Assembly (NCBI GenBank): GCA_004352715.1
Contig: SCFE01000003.1
Location: 1,403,859 to 1,467,858, forward strand
Direction: 5' to 3'
DNA from: Hofstenia miamia
Taxonomy: Eukaryota; Xenacoelomorpha; Acoela
DNA: 64,000 nt
Below are positions 49,134 through 59,225 of the stretch, in pieces. Position 1 is the first letter of the stretch. Every line of letters starts with the position of its first letter. The notes beneath the pieces were generated by a model that searched no databases, was not told the DNA's origin, and saw nothing but the letters and a program-made list of their open reading frames with translations. A program made the translations under genes and the position numbers.

Positions 49134-50434
49134 TTGCTTCAAGCCAAGATGCAAGAACAGGCTCATGATGCCCAACTGAGAGAGAGATGTTTCATTGATT
49201 CAATCAATGCCTTGGAAATTCAACTCCAAACTTTGACAACACCTCTGCCTACATCCCTGCTGAGGCAGAGTAGCCCACCTCACACTTCACTCTCCCAGTC
49301 TAAACTTTCTGAGTATGTAACTCACAGTGTTTTACAAGACATTTTGGACACCTTTTCTGAATGCCTTTCTGAACAAATTTCTGAAATGATTTCTGCTCAC
49401 CTTCCAAGCAGCCCTATTGTCACCACCTCTACACCATTGACGCCTCAATTCATTACCCCTGTCACTTCATTCACAACTGGAGAGCCCACCTTTGCACAGT
49501 CAGCTTTGACTCAAGTTTCTACATTAACCACAGTTGCTGCTCCAGTTAAATATGTGCCAAGTGTGAAAGTTTCACCTCCTGCACCTGTGAATACTTATGT
49601 TACCCCCACTGTCATAACTCCAATTACTCCCCCTCAGTCACTTGATTTTTCTACATCTGCTCTGAAGAATGGACCACACTTTACCCAGTTGATCCTACAC
49701 CAAAAAGATCAATGAAATCTCACAGTCTTTTGAAGAGTGGTTCTTCTTCTTTGAATTAACCATGTGGCAATACAAGGCCACTCAGAATGCTGCCATCACT
49801 CAATTCCCTACCTACCTTCAAGGTCTTGCATACAACCAATACATGATGTTGGATCAGGTTGTGAAGACTAATTACCAACTTCTCATCAGTTATTTTGAGG
49901 ACCAATACAAGGCACCTCATATTAAACATCAATACAAGACACTACTATGCAATCTTTTGTTCACAAAGGGCAACAACATCCATACATATATCACACAGGT
50001 GGAAAGGCTGTTCTGCTTAAGCAAACTCACCCCTGAATATTCGAAGCATGGTCTTTTCTCATACATTTGTCAGGGCTTTCTGCCTTGAACCTAAGTGTGA
50101 TCCCAAAGACAATCTCAACCTGATAATTTGTAAAGCTATTAGCATTGTGTACATGCTTCACAATTCTACTTGTATCAACAAGGATGCTGGAGATTTTAAA
50201 GTTGGTTCTTTGTTGCAGAAACCCCCTACCTCCTTGAGCACTGTTGCTTCCACAGTGAATATAGAACTCAAACAGACTTATTGTTTCCACTGTGGCCAAA
50301 AAGGTCATATGAAGTCTCAATGCTGTGCTGTAATTCATTTAGTTGCCTATGGTGAAGGCTTCATCATTGATGAGCCTGGAGACAGAGATTATCCTCCTGA
50401 TGTACCTGTTAGCTCTGTTGATCAGTTAAACTAG
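49134..50434 (+). pseudogene. Gag polyprotein, plus-strand gypsy copy (stops present)
   Basis: Three open pieces are collinear: 49134-49715 (Q/T/S/P-rich, starting MLQAKMQEQAHDAQLRERC, coiled-coil-like then a T/P-rich linker), 49762-50088 (capsid-like, with LQGLAYNQYMMLDQVVKTNY and LLISYFEDQY) and 50048-50434 in the next frame, ending in a zinc knuckle CFHCGQKGHMKSQC. A perfect CxxCxxxGHxxxxC spacing indicates the nucleocapsid. A stop separates the first two pieces and a frame change the last two. The true start is probably somewhat upstream of 49134. Confidence 0.75.
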
Positions 50435-50439
50435 TTGGA

Positions 50440-51460
50440 GTGCTGCTTCCCAGAAAACATGTGCACAACATTCAGGTAATCACTTCACTGTTGCATACTA
50501 ACATTATCCCTGTAGATATAAATGGATCTCTGATTAATGTCACCATTGATACCAGGCCTCAGCCTCAATCATTAGCAACTCTTGTTGCTCCAAGTTATGT
50601 TTGTCATGAAATGATTTACTTCCATCAACTGCATGTCTGTTGAATGCCTCTGGGAACTCACTATCACTTAAAGGTCAGGTACCAAACCTGGAACTACACA
50701 TTCAGCAGGAACTGTTTGTCATTGATTTAATTGTTATAGATACCTGCAACCAGCTGCTCCTGTACAACATAATTCTGGGTAATGACTTCCTTGAGCAGAA
50801 CACATGTATTATCAATTATGGGAAGAACACAATTTCCATCTGCAAAAGAAATGACAGCAGGAGCTCACTACCATTCTAGAGCAGGATATCTCATTAAGTT
50901 TTTCTGAGAGTATAATTGTTGAGCCTCATCATTGGCAACATGTCCCCATCACCACAGACTCTGCATACACTGGTGATGTCATGGTTTCTGGATTTAAGGG
51001 GAAGTGTTTCCCTAGAGTCAACTTCTCCCCTGAACTCTGCCACATCTCTAAAGGAAGAATGTATGTTACTATTTTAAATAGCTCTAATTCATTAGTCAAA
51101 ATAGATCTTTCTCAACTGAAAATTATTGCAACTCTGGTCACTCTGGAATTCCAGGCCACAGCCTGTCTACTGATATTAACAGCCATTCATGATCTGGTGG
51201 AGCCAAGCAATACCATCTGGATCCCTCTTGTCACTGAGCAGACTCACCCACATCTTAGCTCTCAAGAGTGTGAGTTACTTTCTCATCTGCTCTGGCAACA
51301 TCATGAGGTTTTTAATTATGGCTCAATCAGCATTGGTCAGGTTGTTGGTGAGCAACATTCTATTGTAACAAAGAATGATCATCCAATTCACCTGCCTGTT
51401 AGAAGGGTACCAGAAAACCTCTGAGAAGAGTACAAAAAGATTCTGAGTAATCTTATAGAA
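50440..51460 (+). pseudogene. Aspartic protease and pol linker, plus-strand gypsy copy
   Basis: The flap-side motif VTIDTRPQPQSLA at about 50541 occupies the place of the catalytic DTGA box, with the glycine replaced by arginine. ILGNDFLEQN at about 50770-50800 matches the protease C-terminal iLGxDfl block. A linker frame at 50981-51424 leads to the reverse transcriptase with HLPVRRVPENL at its end. Stops at several points show decay. Confidence 0.7.
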
Positions 51461-51461
51461 A

Positions 51462-51975
51462 GTAGCATTATTCAGGCTAACCCTTATGCAGTGCCCACTG
51501 TCTTTATTAAACAAGGCAACAAGTACTGCCTCTGTGTGGACTTTAGGAAGCGTAATGATGTCATTGTATAGGATGCATATCCACTTCTGCACATTGAGGA
51601 TCTTTTCTATGATGCTAGTCAGTATAAGTTGTTCAGCTGCCTCAACTTGTGCAAAGCATATTGGCAGGTGCCAATGAAGCCCACTAATATCTCAAAGACT
51701 GCCTTCATTATTCTGTATAGCTTCTTTGAGTGGAAATACATGGCTTTCTGGCTGTGCAACACCCCTGCAACCTTTCAGCACTACTTCACCCACATGCTTA
51801 GGAATGGTGCTAATGTGATTGAGCCAGGCATAACCACTTACATGGACAACATCCTTGTAACTGGTAATAACTTCTCTGAGCATCTGGAAAGGCTTGGATG
51901 CACACTTAATCTTTTATACAAATCTGGTCTCTGAGTTAATGGAAACAAGTGTTCCCTGATACAACCACATGTTAC
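51462..51975 (+). pseudogene. Reverse transcriptase, left contig copy, truncated
   Basis: Motifs in order: NPYAVPTVFIKQGNKYCLCV with DFRK, an in-frame stop at about 51570, FSCLNLCKAYWQVPM (the LD...GYwQi block), MAFWLCNTPATFQHYF and TTYMDNILVTGNN, where the second catalytic aspartate of YMDD is N. The frame stops at 51932-51934, and homology ends at about 51975, where sequence starting TGTAACATAATCG takes over. Confidence 0.8.
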
Positions 51976-52284
51976 TGTAACATAATCGTAATCTTATCAT
52001 ATGTGGTCAAATTGAGAAAAAAGGAAGAAGAAACCAAGACTGAATATTAAAATAAAATATTAATTGTAAAAACATATGAGTAAGATTAATTAGTTATTTT
52101 GTAAATTTATAGTGCAGTATTTTTGATATTAATTAATTTGGCGAAATGGCACTAGACTAAATCGCTACTGCTAATTAAGGCAGAACTGCGTAATCAGCAG
52201 ATGAACAGAAATTAAAACGTTCGAAATTGTAAACAACTGGAATTAGCAGGTACTAGTTAAATATTTGATTGTTGTTAATTCTTT
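51976..52284. other. AT-rich contig end, possible 5' end of another LTR
   Basis: The segment begins TGTAACATAATCG, resembling the TGTARCATC starts of the LTRs at 35041 and 58570, and carries CpGs absent from the surrounding gypsy DNA. It ends at the single N at 52285. Only weak similarity to the other LTRs is seen beyond the first dozen bases. Confidence 0.35.
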
Positions 52285-52285
52285 N

Positions 52286-53067
52286 GTAGCATTATTCAGG
52301 CTAACCCTTATGCAGTGCCCACTGTCTTTATTAAACAAGGCAACAAGTACTGCCTCTGTGTGGACTTTAGGAAGCGTAATGATGTCATTGTATAGGATGC
52401 ATATCCACTTCTGCACATTGAGGATCTTTTCTATGATGCTAGTCAGTATAAGTTGTTCAGCTGCCTCAACTTGTGCAAAGCATATTGGCAGGTGCCAATT
52501 AAGCCCACTGACATCCCAAAGACTGCCTTAATCACTCCATATTGCCTCTTTGAGTGGAAAAACATGGCTTTCAGGCTCTGCAATGCCCCAGCAACTTTTC
52601 AGCACTACGTCACCAACATGCTCATAAATGGTGCTAATGTACTTGAGCCAGGCATAACAGCCTACATGGATGATATCCTTGTCACTGGTAACACCTTCTC
52701 TGAGCACCTGGAAAGGTTTAGATGCCCTCTTAATCTCTTATATGAATCTGGTCTCCGAGTTAGTGGAAACAAGTGTTCCCTTTTACAACTACATGTTACT
52801 TTCATTGGGAGAATCATCAAACCTGGTCATATTTCCGTAAAGAATGACACTAAAGATCATCTAGACAAAATTGAAACTCTTTACTCTCATAAGGATGTGC
52901 AATGCCTTATGAGATTTCTAAATTACTATGGCACCTTCATCTCATTACTAGCTAATGAGACCAAGCATATCTCCTATTACAGCACAGTATCAAATTTAAG
53001 TGGACTTGGGCAGAGCAAGAGGAGCTTGATGCCATCAAGAAAGAACTATGAAACATTCCCTGCTTGA
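52286..53067 (+). pseudogene. Reverse transcriptase, right contig copy, YMDD intact
   Basis: The first 214 bp (52286-52499) are identical to 51462-51675, including the same in-frame TAG, after which the two diverge by roughly 10%. Motifs: NLCKAYWQVP, MAFRLCNAPATFQHY, ITAYMDDILVTGN, then FIGRIIKPGHIS and QCLMRFLNYYGTF, which are the thumb and connection blocks. The gene continues into RNase H with a frame change. Confidence 0.8.
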
Positions 53068-53690
53068 ACACTCCAGATTACTTGAAAGAGTTCTTTATTG
53101 ACTGTGATGCCAGTTCTGTCACAATTAGTGGCATGCTTAGCCAAGTCATCAATGGCAGAGAAGGCTTGATCCAGTACTTTAGCTGCAAGCTTCTTTATTC
53201 TTGGTCCCCATTTTACTGTGTGCACTGATAACTCTGTGCTGGCCTGGTTGAAGAAATTTTCCAGGGACAAGTCCAACATTGTTGCCTGTTGGATTAAATA
53301 CTTAAATGACTTTACATTTTCTATTAAGCACTGTCCAGGGAGACTTCATAACAATGTGGACTATTGGACCACTCTCCCTAGCTATGATCATGATCTCTGG
53401 AAACTGCCCAGGGCAAAGACACCATGTGGATTTATTCTGCTCAGCAAGTATGAGTGCCTTCCCAAGATCAATGTAGACTGCCACAGAAACATGATCCTTC
53501 CAATCCTTGTCAAAGAAGAGATTACTGAAGCAGAAATCTTGCACCACCAATGCCATGATAAGGTGCTAAATGAAATCATAGCAAAATTAAAGAATACTAA
53601 TTACATCCTCAGTCCTGTTGCCAACAGATACTTTCAGAGATACAACTGGAAACAGACAGAGGCAGGCCTGCTTTATGCTTGAGGTCAGAA
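53068..53690 (+). pseudogene. RNase H domain, plus-strand gypsy copy
   Basis: A frame from about 53075 reads FFIDCDASSVTISGMLSQ, the first RNase H aspartate block (DaS...iGa.L.Q). The next frame (53218-53682) contains VCTDNSVLAWLKKFSRDKSN and FTFSIKHCPGRLHNNVDYW (the H.pG..N..aD end block). The stretch between is shortened, so an internal deletion of part of RNase H is likely. The frame ends just ahead of the integrase zinc finger. Confidence 0.75.
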
Positions 53691-54951
53691 CAGTTGGTTA
53701 GCTGTCCCTGAGTATTTCAGAAGAGATTTGGTGTGAAAGATTCATGAAAAGGGCCACTTAGGCATCATCCAAACTGAGCACACATTTAATGTAAGGTACA
53801 TCACATTTGGCATTAGAGCCACAGCCAAGATGTAATTGATAAGTGTACCACTTGCTTGCTTCAAGGAACTGGACACTTCCCAGACACCAATGAAGTTGTG
53901 CACATGAACATCAAGAAGCTCTCCTCTGATGACAAAGGATACCAGTACCTCCCTGTACTTATTGATCATTTTACTAAGTATGCTTGGCTCATCCCCCTCA
54001 ACAGTACCACCACCAAGGTTATTGGAGAGAAAGTAGTAAAGTAATGGATCCTTAAGCTTGGGCCCATGGAGCACCTGATATCTGACTGTGGTCCCCAGTT
54101 TGATAACCACCTTATGGAGACTTTAATGAAAGAACTTGAAGTACTCCACAAGTTCACCACCACATATCACCCACAGTTAAACAGAGTTGTGGAAATACTT
54201 AACTGTATGGTCATCAAGCTAATTTGAGCCACTCTTGCCTAAGCAGTGGGGTGAAACTGGAAATACAGTATTGAAGCAGTAGAATATTTTTACAACACTG
54301 CAGTGCATTCTACTACAAAGGTCAGCCCTTTTAAGGCTATGTTTGGTTGTGAGGCAAGTATGCCTCTTTCCATCATGTTTCCTAACTATAATGAGCCCAC
54401 TCTGGAGAATTATGTGAATCATATGTTGCACAAGTTCCAAGAAGTACACTTAACTATCTGTAGAAATACTAATCAATCTGTCATTTGCCAATGGTGAAAT
54501 TTCAATTGTAAATTATATGGTGAGCCTCACAAGCTTGGTGACAAAGTCTTTGCCTATTTTCCTTGCCAAATCACTGACACTAATCAGGTATGGAAGCTTG
54601 CTACTAACTGGCAAGGCCCATTCACTATAAAAAAAGTGCTAGATCATCATAAATATTTATTAAGTAATGGGAGAGTTGACCATTTTCAAAAACTCAAGTG
54701 AACTGTTAAAGACATTAGTAATGTTGTCATCAACCCTAACAGTGAATTTTCACTTGTTGATGACAGAGTAAATGAACTTGAGACTTATGATAACTTCACT
54801 GAATGTGAGGAAGATGACCTCACTGAGGTTGAGTATGATAGTAACCTTGGTAATAGTAGCAACATTACTGCTACTCATATTTTGCCTAGATATAAAGTTA
54901 AGGACCAAGAGTATTTAGATCATTTAAATACCCAAGATTGGGAACTTAATT
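53691..54951 (+). pseudogene. Integrase, plus-strand gypsy copy (decayed)
   Basis: Zinc-binding remnants HEKGHLGII (about 53748) and KCTTCLLQGTGHF (about 53842) form the HHCC module. The core follows with VVHMNIKKLSSDDKGYQYLP, FTKYAWLIPLNSTTT, LISDCGPQFDNHL and TTYHPQLNRVVEILN, matching D, D and E catalytic blocks. Near 54610-54700, NWQGPFTIKKVLDHHKYLL is a clear GPY/F module; there is no chromodomain after it. Pol continues in an acidic tail (CEEDDLTEVEYDS) to a stop at about 54949-54951. Stops interrupt the core. Confidence 0.8.
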
Positions 54952-54956
54952 AACCT

Positions 54957-57900
54957 TTATGTTTGACAACCAAGTCACACCAGATGAAATGAATGGAAAT
55001 CAGCTGCCTGTGAGGAGATGAGTGAGGCAAAGGCATAATCCACAAGATGAAAGGAGCCAAGATGTCACCCCTCATTAAGTCAAGGAGAGTGTATACCAGA
55101 AACAAGGCAGGATGCAAGAGGACTCAAGTAGCAGACAAATAGCCCCTTGGGAGCATGATTCCTGTGACTACTTACAGTGCCAAATAGCCCCTTGGGAGCA
55201 GACCTCAGATGACTACATATGGCGCCAAATAGCCAATCAGGAATCTGAGGAGTTAAGAAATTACAGAGAGCCTTTTGCTAATATAAGTGTTAACATCCAA
55301 CCATCCTGTAGTGACTTGAAAACCCCTTCTAGTCCTGGTCTGTTGTCATGTGCATCTACTAGTGTTAGGTCCCAGAGGAATGAAGAACACCAAAGAAAAA
55401 CCTCCAAGGTAGGAGATAAAATATTGCATTCTTACTTTATTGTGACCCCTAAAGCAGTCAGTTTTGTGCACAACAATCTATCAGAAGAGACAAAGAATAG
55501 GTTACACTGGACTTTCAATACCAAAAACCTTACTTGTGCCATGGAAGTAATTCCTTTTGTTATTGACACAGAATATAGACCTAAGGTCAACATGATTATA
55601 TGCTACAATTCAAAATACATGGAGGCCTCAAGAGACACTATTGGCGCAGCATGGTCCAAACAATGTTAGTCAAGGACTTCAATGTAAGGCACCTATGCCA
55701 GCTCTTAAACAACAAGTGTGCCATCCAAAAGTTTGAGTGCATCAACACAGACTTTGATAACTTTCTCATTATCTACTTCTTCTGAGTTGGCAAAGTCAAC
55801 CAGCCAAAAATAATGGAGAAGATAGAAATTGTGTATCAGCTAGCTAAGATCAAGAACATCTGTCTAGTCATGTTTGTGAAGTAGGAATACAAGGACAAAA
55901 TACTGGAACAGGTCGTCAGTTTTCACTTCAGGATGGAGAACTTTACCATTCTATACACCAGCTACTATTGTCCCATGAGCATGTATCAATCCAGCATTTG
56001 TTCAATCACCAAACTAATTGACACAGACCTCCTTCTGTGCAAGAAAATACCAACTCACTGCCTTGCAGTAGACACAAGGCTCATCATCAATGCAGTCATC
56101 CAGTCACAAACCCTCAAGTCAATAAATGCAAATTGGCCTGGCCTCACTCTAGTAACAGACATGCATGTTACCTTCACATTTTCACAAAGTGCTGCCACCC
56201 TGAGATCAATAAAATCTGGACAAATCTCAAAGCAGGTAGAAACCCCAAATCTGTTTGGCCCACTATTACCATCCACAGCCCCACTTCCCAGTATTTGAGA
56301 TCTGTCAAGATGCTTCTTATGGAGCTATGAATCACTTACACATCTCAAGATTGTCAAAACTTTGCTGAGCATTTTTTTTACAAGAAATTTGTATTGCCCA
56401 TCCAGTCCTGTAGAGCTGCCTGGGATCCTGTCAATCTGTCTCACTCAAGACCTGCAAATTCAGTTGCATTTTGCAAGGAAATGCATGCATGAGCTCATGG
56501 TCTGCCCTGCTGTGTGGAAGATCAAAAATTGGCTTCTACACTCATGCTCAGTGCCATTGTTGCCTGGAAAAACCAATAAAGCTATGGAAAGGTTTGAAAA
56601 GTTCTATGCCAGACTCATTGGCGCAAGTAGTCTGCTAGGGCACCTTCTGCCCCAGATGATCATTAATTGTCTTGGCATCACTTTTGCTGACTTGAACATC
56701 TTTTCAGAGAACCTCCAAAAGTACATATGGGGAGCTACTGCAGAAACTGAGTTCCTGTCATTGGAATTCAACCACAAGCCACTCTGCACAAACCACCTTA
56801 TCTGCTGAGAACCTGGGTCAAAGCAGCAGTTCTTAGAACTGGTGAACCACTACAATGTTCACACCAAAGTGGAAATCTTGTTTAATCTGGAAAAGATGAA
56901 TTATCTGGAAAGTGGCTACAATAAGATCTCAGTTACACAGAGACAGGCTGTGAAAGATGGTGAAATAATTCCCATCATGGTTATAGAGCAAACAATGCAC
57001 TCACCAGAGCAATTTTACCAAGAAGAGGAGCTGCTATCCTCATCTGCATTTGAGGTATCACCCAGAACTAAGGCACTCATTGAGGCCATCAACCTCCAAA
57101 AGTTTCCCAGAGCTGCAAGCCCTCCTGTACCCACACCAGCATGGTCAATTACTGAGGATGAGTGAATTTTAACCATTGAGCACCACCCTGACAAGTTTGC
57201 AGAGAAAGTCTCTATCATTAACCATGTCATTGAACAAAATAGAGACACTAATGTATTAGGACTCATGAAGTGTTGCCTAACTGAGATGTTCACCAAAAAG
57301 GAACTGGTACTTCTACAATTGCCTGGGCAACAAATAGCCTTGGACATAGAATGTACCATGTCTTGACTTTGGATCACAAACAACCAGATCAATAAACTCT
57401 GTGAGTGTGGACTCTGCAGCACATTCTCAGATTCCATCAAGGGCACCAAGATCAATTATCCTGTTACCATTGGGATTGCTACACTAAAGGAAAAGGTCAC
57501 ATTTGACCTCATCAAGTCAAATGTGGAAAAGAACAATCTGTTGTGCATCCCTCCACCCTGCATAATGACTCTGCTCATTTTACTATCATGGTGCATTCAA
57601 AAAGGGTGTTGGAAGGTAACACCTCACTTTTCCAACAAAATAAACTATGTCTCCACAGCAGCTGAGATTGCTAAGTTGATGTAGACAAAGGAGTATAAGG
57701 AGACTAGAGACACCCTGTCAAAGATGGAAACCCAGAATGTGTCTATATTGATGGCAAACTTACAATCAAAGTTATTTTTCAAAAGGGGCAACTGATCTCC
57801 ACTCAGCTGCAAAATATCAACAATAAAATTGCAACCTTAGATCCATGAGTTCTTATTTTGTTTCAGGCATCAGGCAACTTTATGTGGATCAATAACATTG

Positions 57901-58078
57901 AAACCCTCACTCAATACTATGATATCACAAAGAGAATTGAGATAATTACCATGTTGTGAGCAGAAGTTACAGATCCAGAGGAAATGATCTTACAGCAAGT
58001 CAATGAGTACTGTTCCTTATTCATGGACCATGCTGTAGAATCATGGGGGAGCTCTGGCTACTCTAGCAGTACTCAGTA
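54957..58078 (+). pseudogene. Large accessory third ORF of the gypsy element (unknown function)
   Basis: Starting near the ATG at 54959, just after pol, one largely collinear reading frame spans about 3.1 kb (about 1000 codons) with some ten stops. Open pieces: 55112-55669, 55933-56298, 56362-56808 and 56842-57165, then shorter ones to about 58078. The N-terminal part holds a 45-bp repeat (three units at 55136, 55181 and 55226, each encoding QIAxxE-type text). Later come HELMVCPAVWKIKNWL, MERFEKFYARLIGASSLLG and an acidic/proline linker. Near 57240-57330, NVLGLMKCCLTEMFTKKELV with LLQLPGQ resembles the start of a BEN domain (LL..lFt.eEL....G), which is tentative. The minus-strand copy has the same gene at the same place. 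It is about twice the size of typical errantivirus Env and has no obvious membrane anchor. Confidence 0.55.
55136..55270 (+). repeat. Three 45-bp tandem units in the third ORF
   Basis: CAAATAGCC starts at 55136, 55181 and 55226, a strict 45-bp period that preserves frame (15 codons). The first two units share CAAATAGCCCCTTGGGAGCA; the third has diverged to CAAATAGCCAATCAGGAA. In-frame periodicity suggests the array arose while the ORF was coding. Confidence 0.8.
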
Positions 58079-58569
58079 ACTCAAGAGTTTAGATTGAAGG
58101 TTGCAAAGTCTACCATAGCAGAGAGTGACCTGCATTCCAACAGAAAAGTTACATTGGTGGTTCACTGATTTTTCCTAACAAATAAAGAAATTCCATTCCA
58201 AAGAGAACTCCAGCAGTGACCAATTCATACAGCATCATGCCAAAGCCAAATCTTTGAAGCCATCCTTACTTGCCAAGGTGCTAATTGTGTGTCTCAAGTA
58301 TTAATTTCTAGCTCAATAAACAAATTTAGCTCAGTGTTCTTCTTATCTCAGCTCATTTAATAAGATATAATAACATGTAATTGCCATGTATTCTCATATG
58401 CCAACAGCATATTATATTTGCATTGTGCTGTTTGATTTTCTATTTATTTGGCACTCTGAAAATAGTGTTACATCTTTTTGACATATTGATTTGATGATTG
58501 GGTGCTGTCAATTTGTATCAATTCCTTTTAATATATTTATTTGTATTTTCAAGTGTAGTTCTTTGATAG
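58034..58569. mobile_element. Rearranged head-to-head gypsy LTR halves
   Basis: 58034-58430 (starting TGTAGAATCATGGGGGAGC) is the reverse complement of the right half of the family LTR, matching 45595-46000 closely. At about 58435 it switches to the forward left part of the LTR (TATTTATTTGGCACTCTG onward, matching 47489-47610). The join is inside GTGCTGTTTGATTTTC. The piece sits where the plus-strand element's 3' LTR should be. An inversion, or insertion of an oppositely oriented LTR followed by deletion, would explain it. It is then cut by the LTR starting at 58570. Confidence 0.7.
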
Positions 58570-59050
58570 TGTAGCATCATCCAAAAAAGCAACTAAAGCT
58601 GAATAACGTCGAATGATTATTAATTGAAATTAATTGTAAAAATTTAGTTAATGAACTTTAGTTATTTTTGTAAAATGCAACTAAGATTTAATATTGTTCA
58701 AAATAAGAAAACTTGTTAGCCGATCAAGAAATAATTGACAAATTAAATTGAGCAAACTAATGCTTACGTATGAACAGCCATATTGGCAGACGAATCATTT
58801 GAAATTTAAAATCGGCAGGTACTTTTGTAGAAATTTTATAAATAGCTTTGATTCAACCATAATTTTGATGAACAATAAATTCTTCGGAGTTTATTTAATT
58901 TTCATTTCTACTTTATCTGGTTTGATTATTTAGTAAAATGTACAGCTAGGCGAGTTGTGTCTAGTAGTGGCTGGAGTCCATCACGGGATCGATTCTCAGG
59001 GTCCTTGTGCCAGTCACGAAACCGCACTTAAGTTACGGTTAGGAGTTTTT
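58570..59050 (+). mobile_element. Second copy of the 35-kb LTR, truncated by a gap
   Basis: It starts TGTAGCATCATCC and aligns with 35041-35530 over its full length, including CTTGTTAGCCGATCAAGA, CCATATTGGCAGACGAATCA and GGGATCGATTCT. It interrupts the gypsy LTR fragment after ...TTTGATAG. The right half is lost in the N run at 59051-59160. Confidence 0.85.
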
Positions 59051-59160
59051 NNNNNNNNNNNNNNNNNNNNNNNNNNNNNNNNNNNNNNNNNNNNNNNNNN
59101 NNNNNNNNNNNNNNNNNNNNNNNNNNNNNNNNNNNNNNNNNNNNNNNNNNNNNNNNNNNN
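59051..59160. other. Assembly gap, 110 Ns
   Basis: Sequence resumes at 59161 without recognisable continuation of the interrupted LTR. Confidence 0.99.
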
Positions 59161-59225
59161 TAATTTAAATTTCCTAGTATTGCATAGGCATACATGAGTG
59201 AAGCAGTTACAATAATTCCCACTAA

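Noticed and set aside
57240-57330. Definite BEN domain in the gypsy third ORF
   Set aside because: Only the first block resembles BEN by eye; without a profile search I keep it as a tentative remark, not a domain call.
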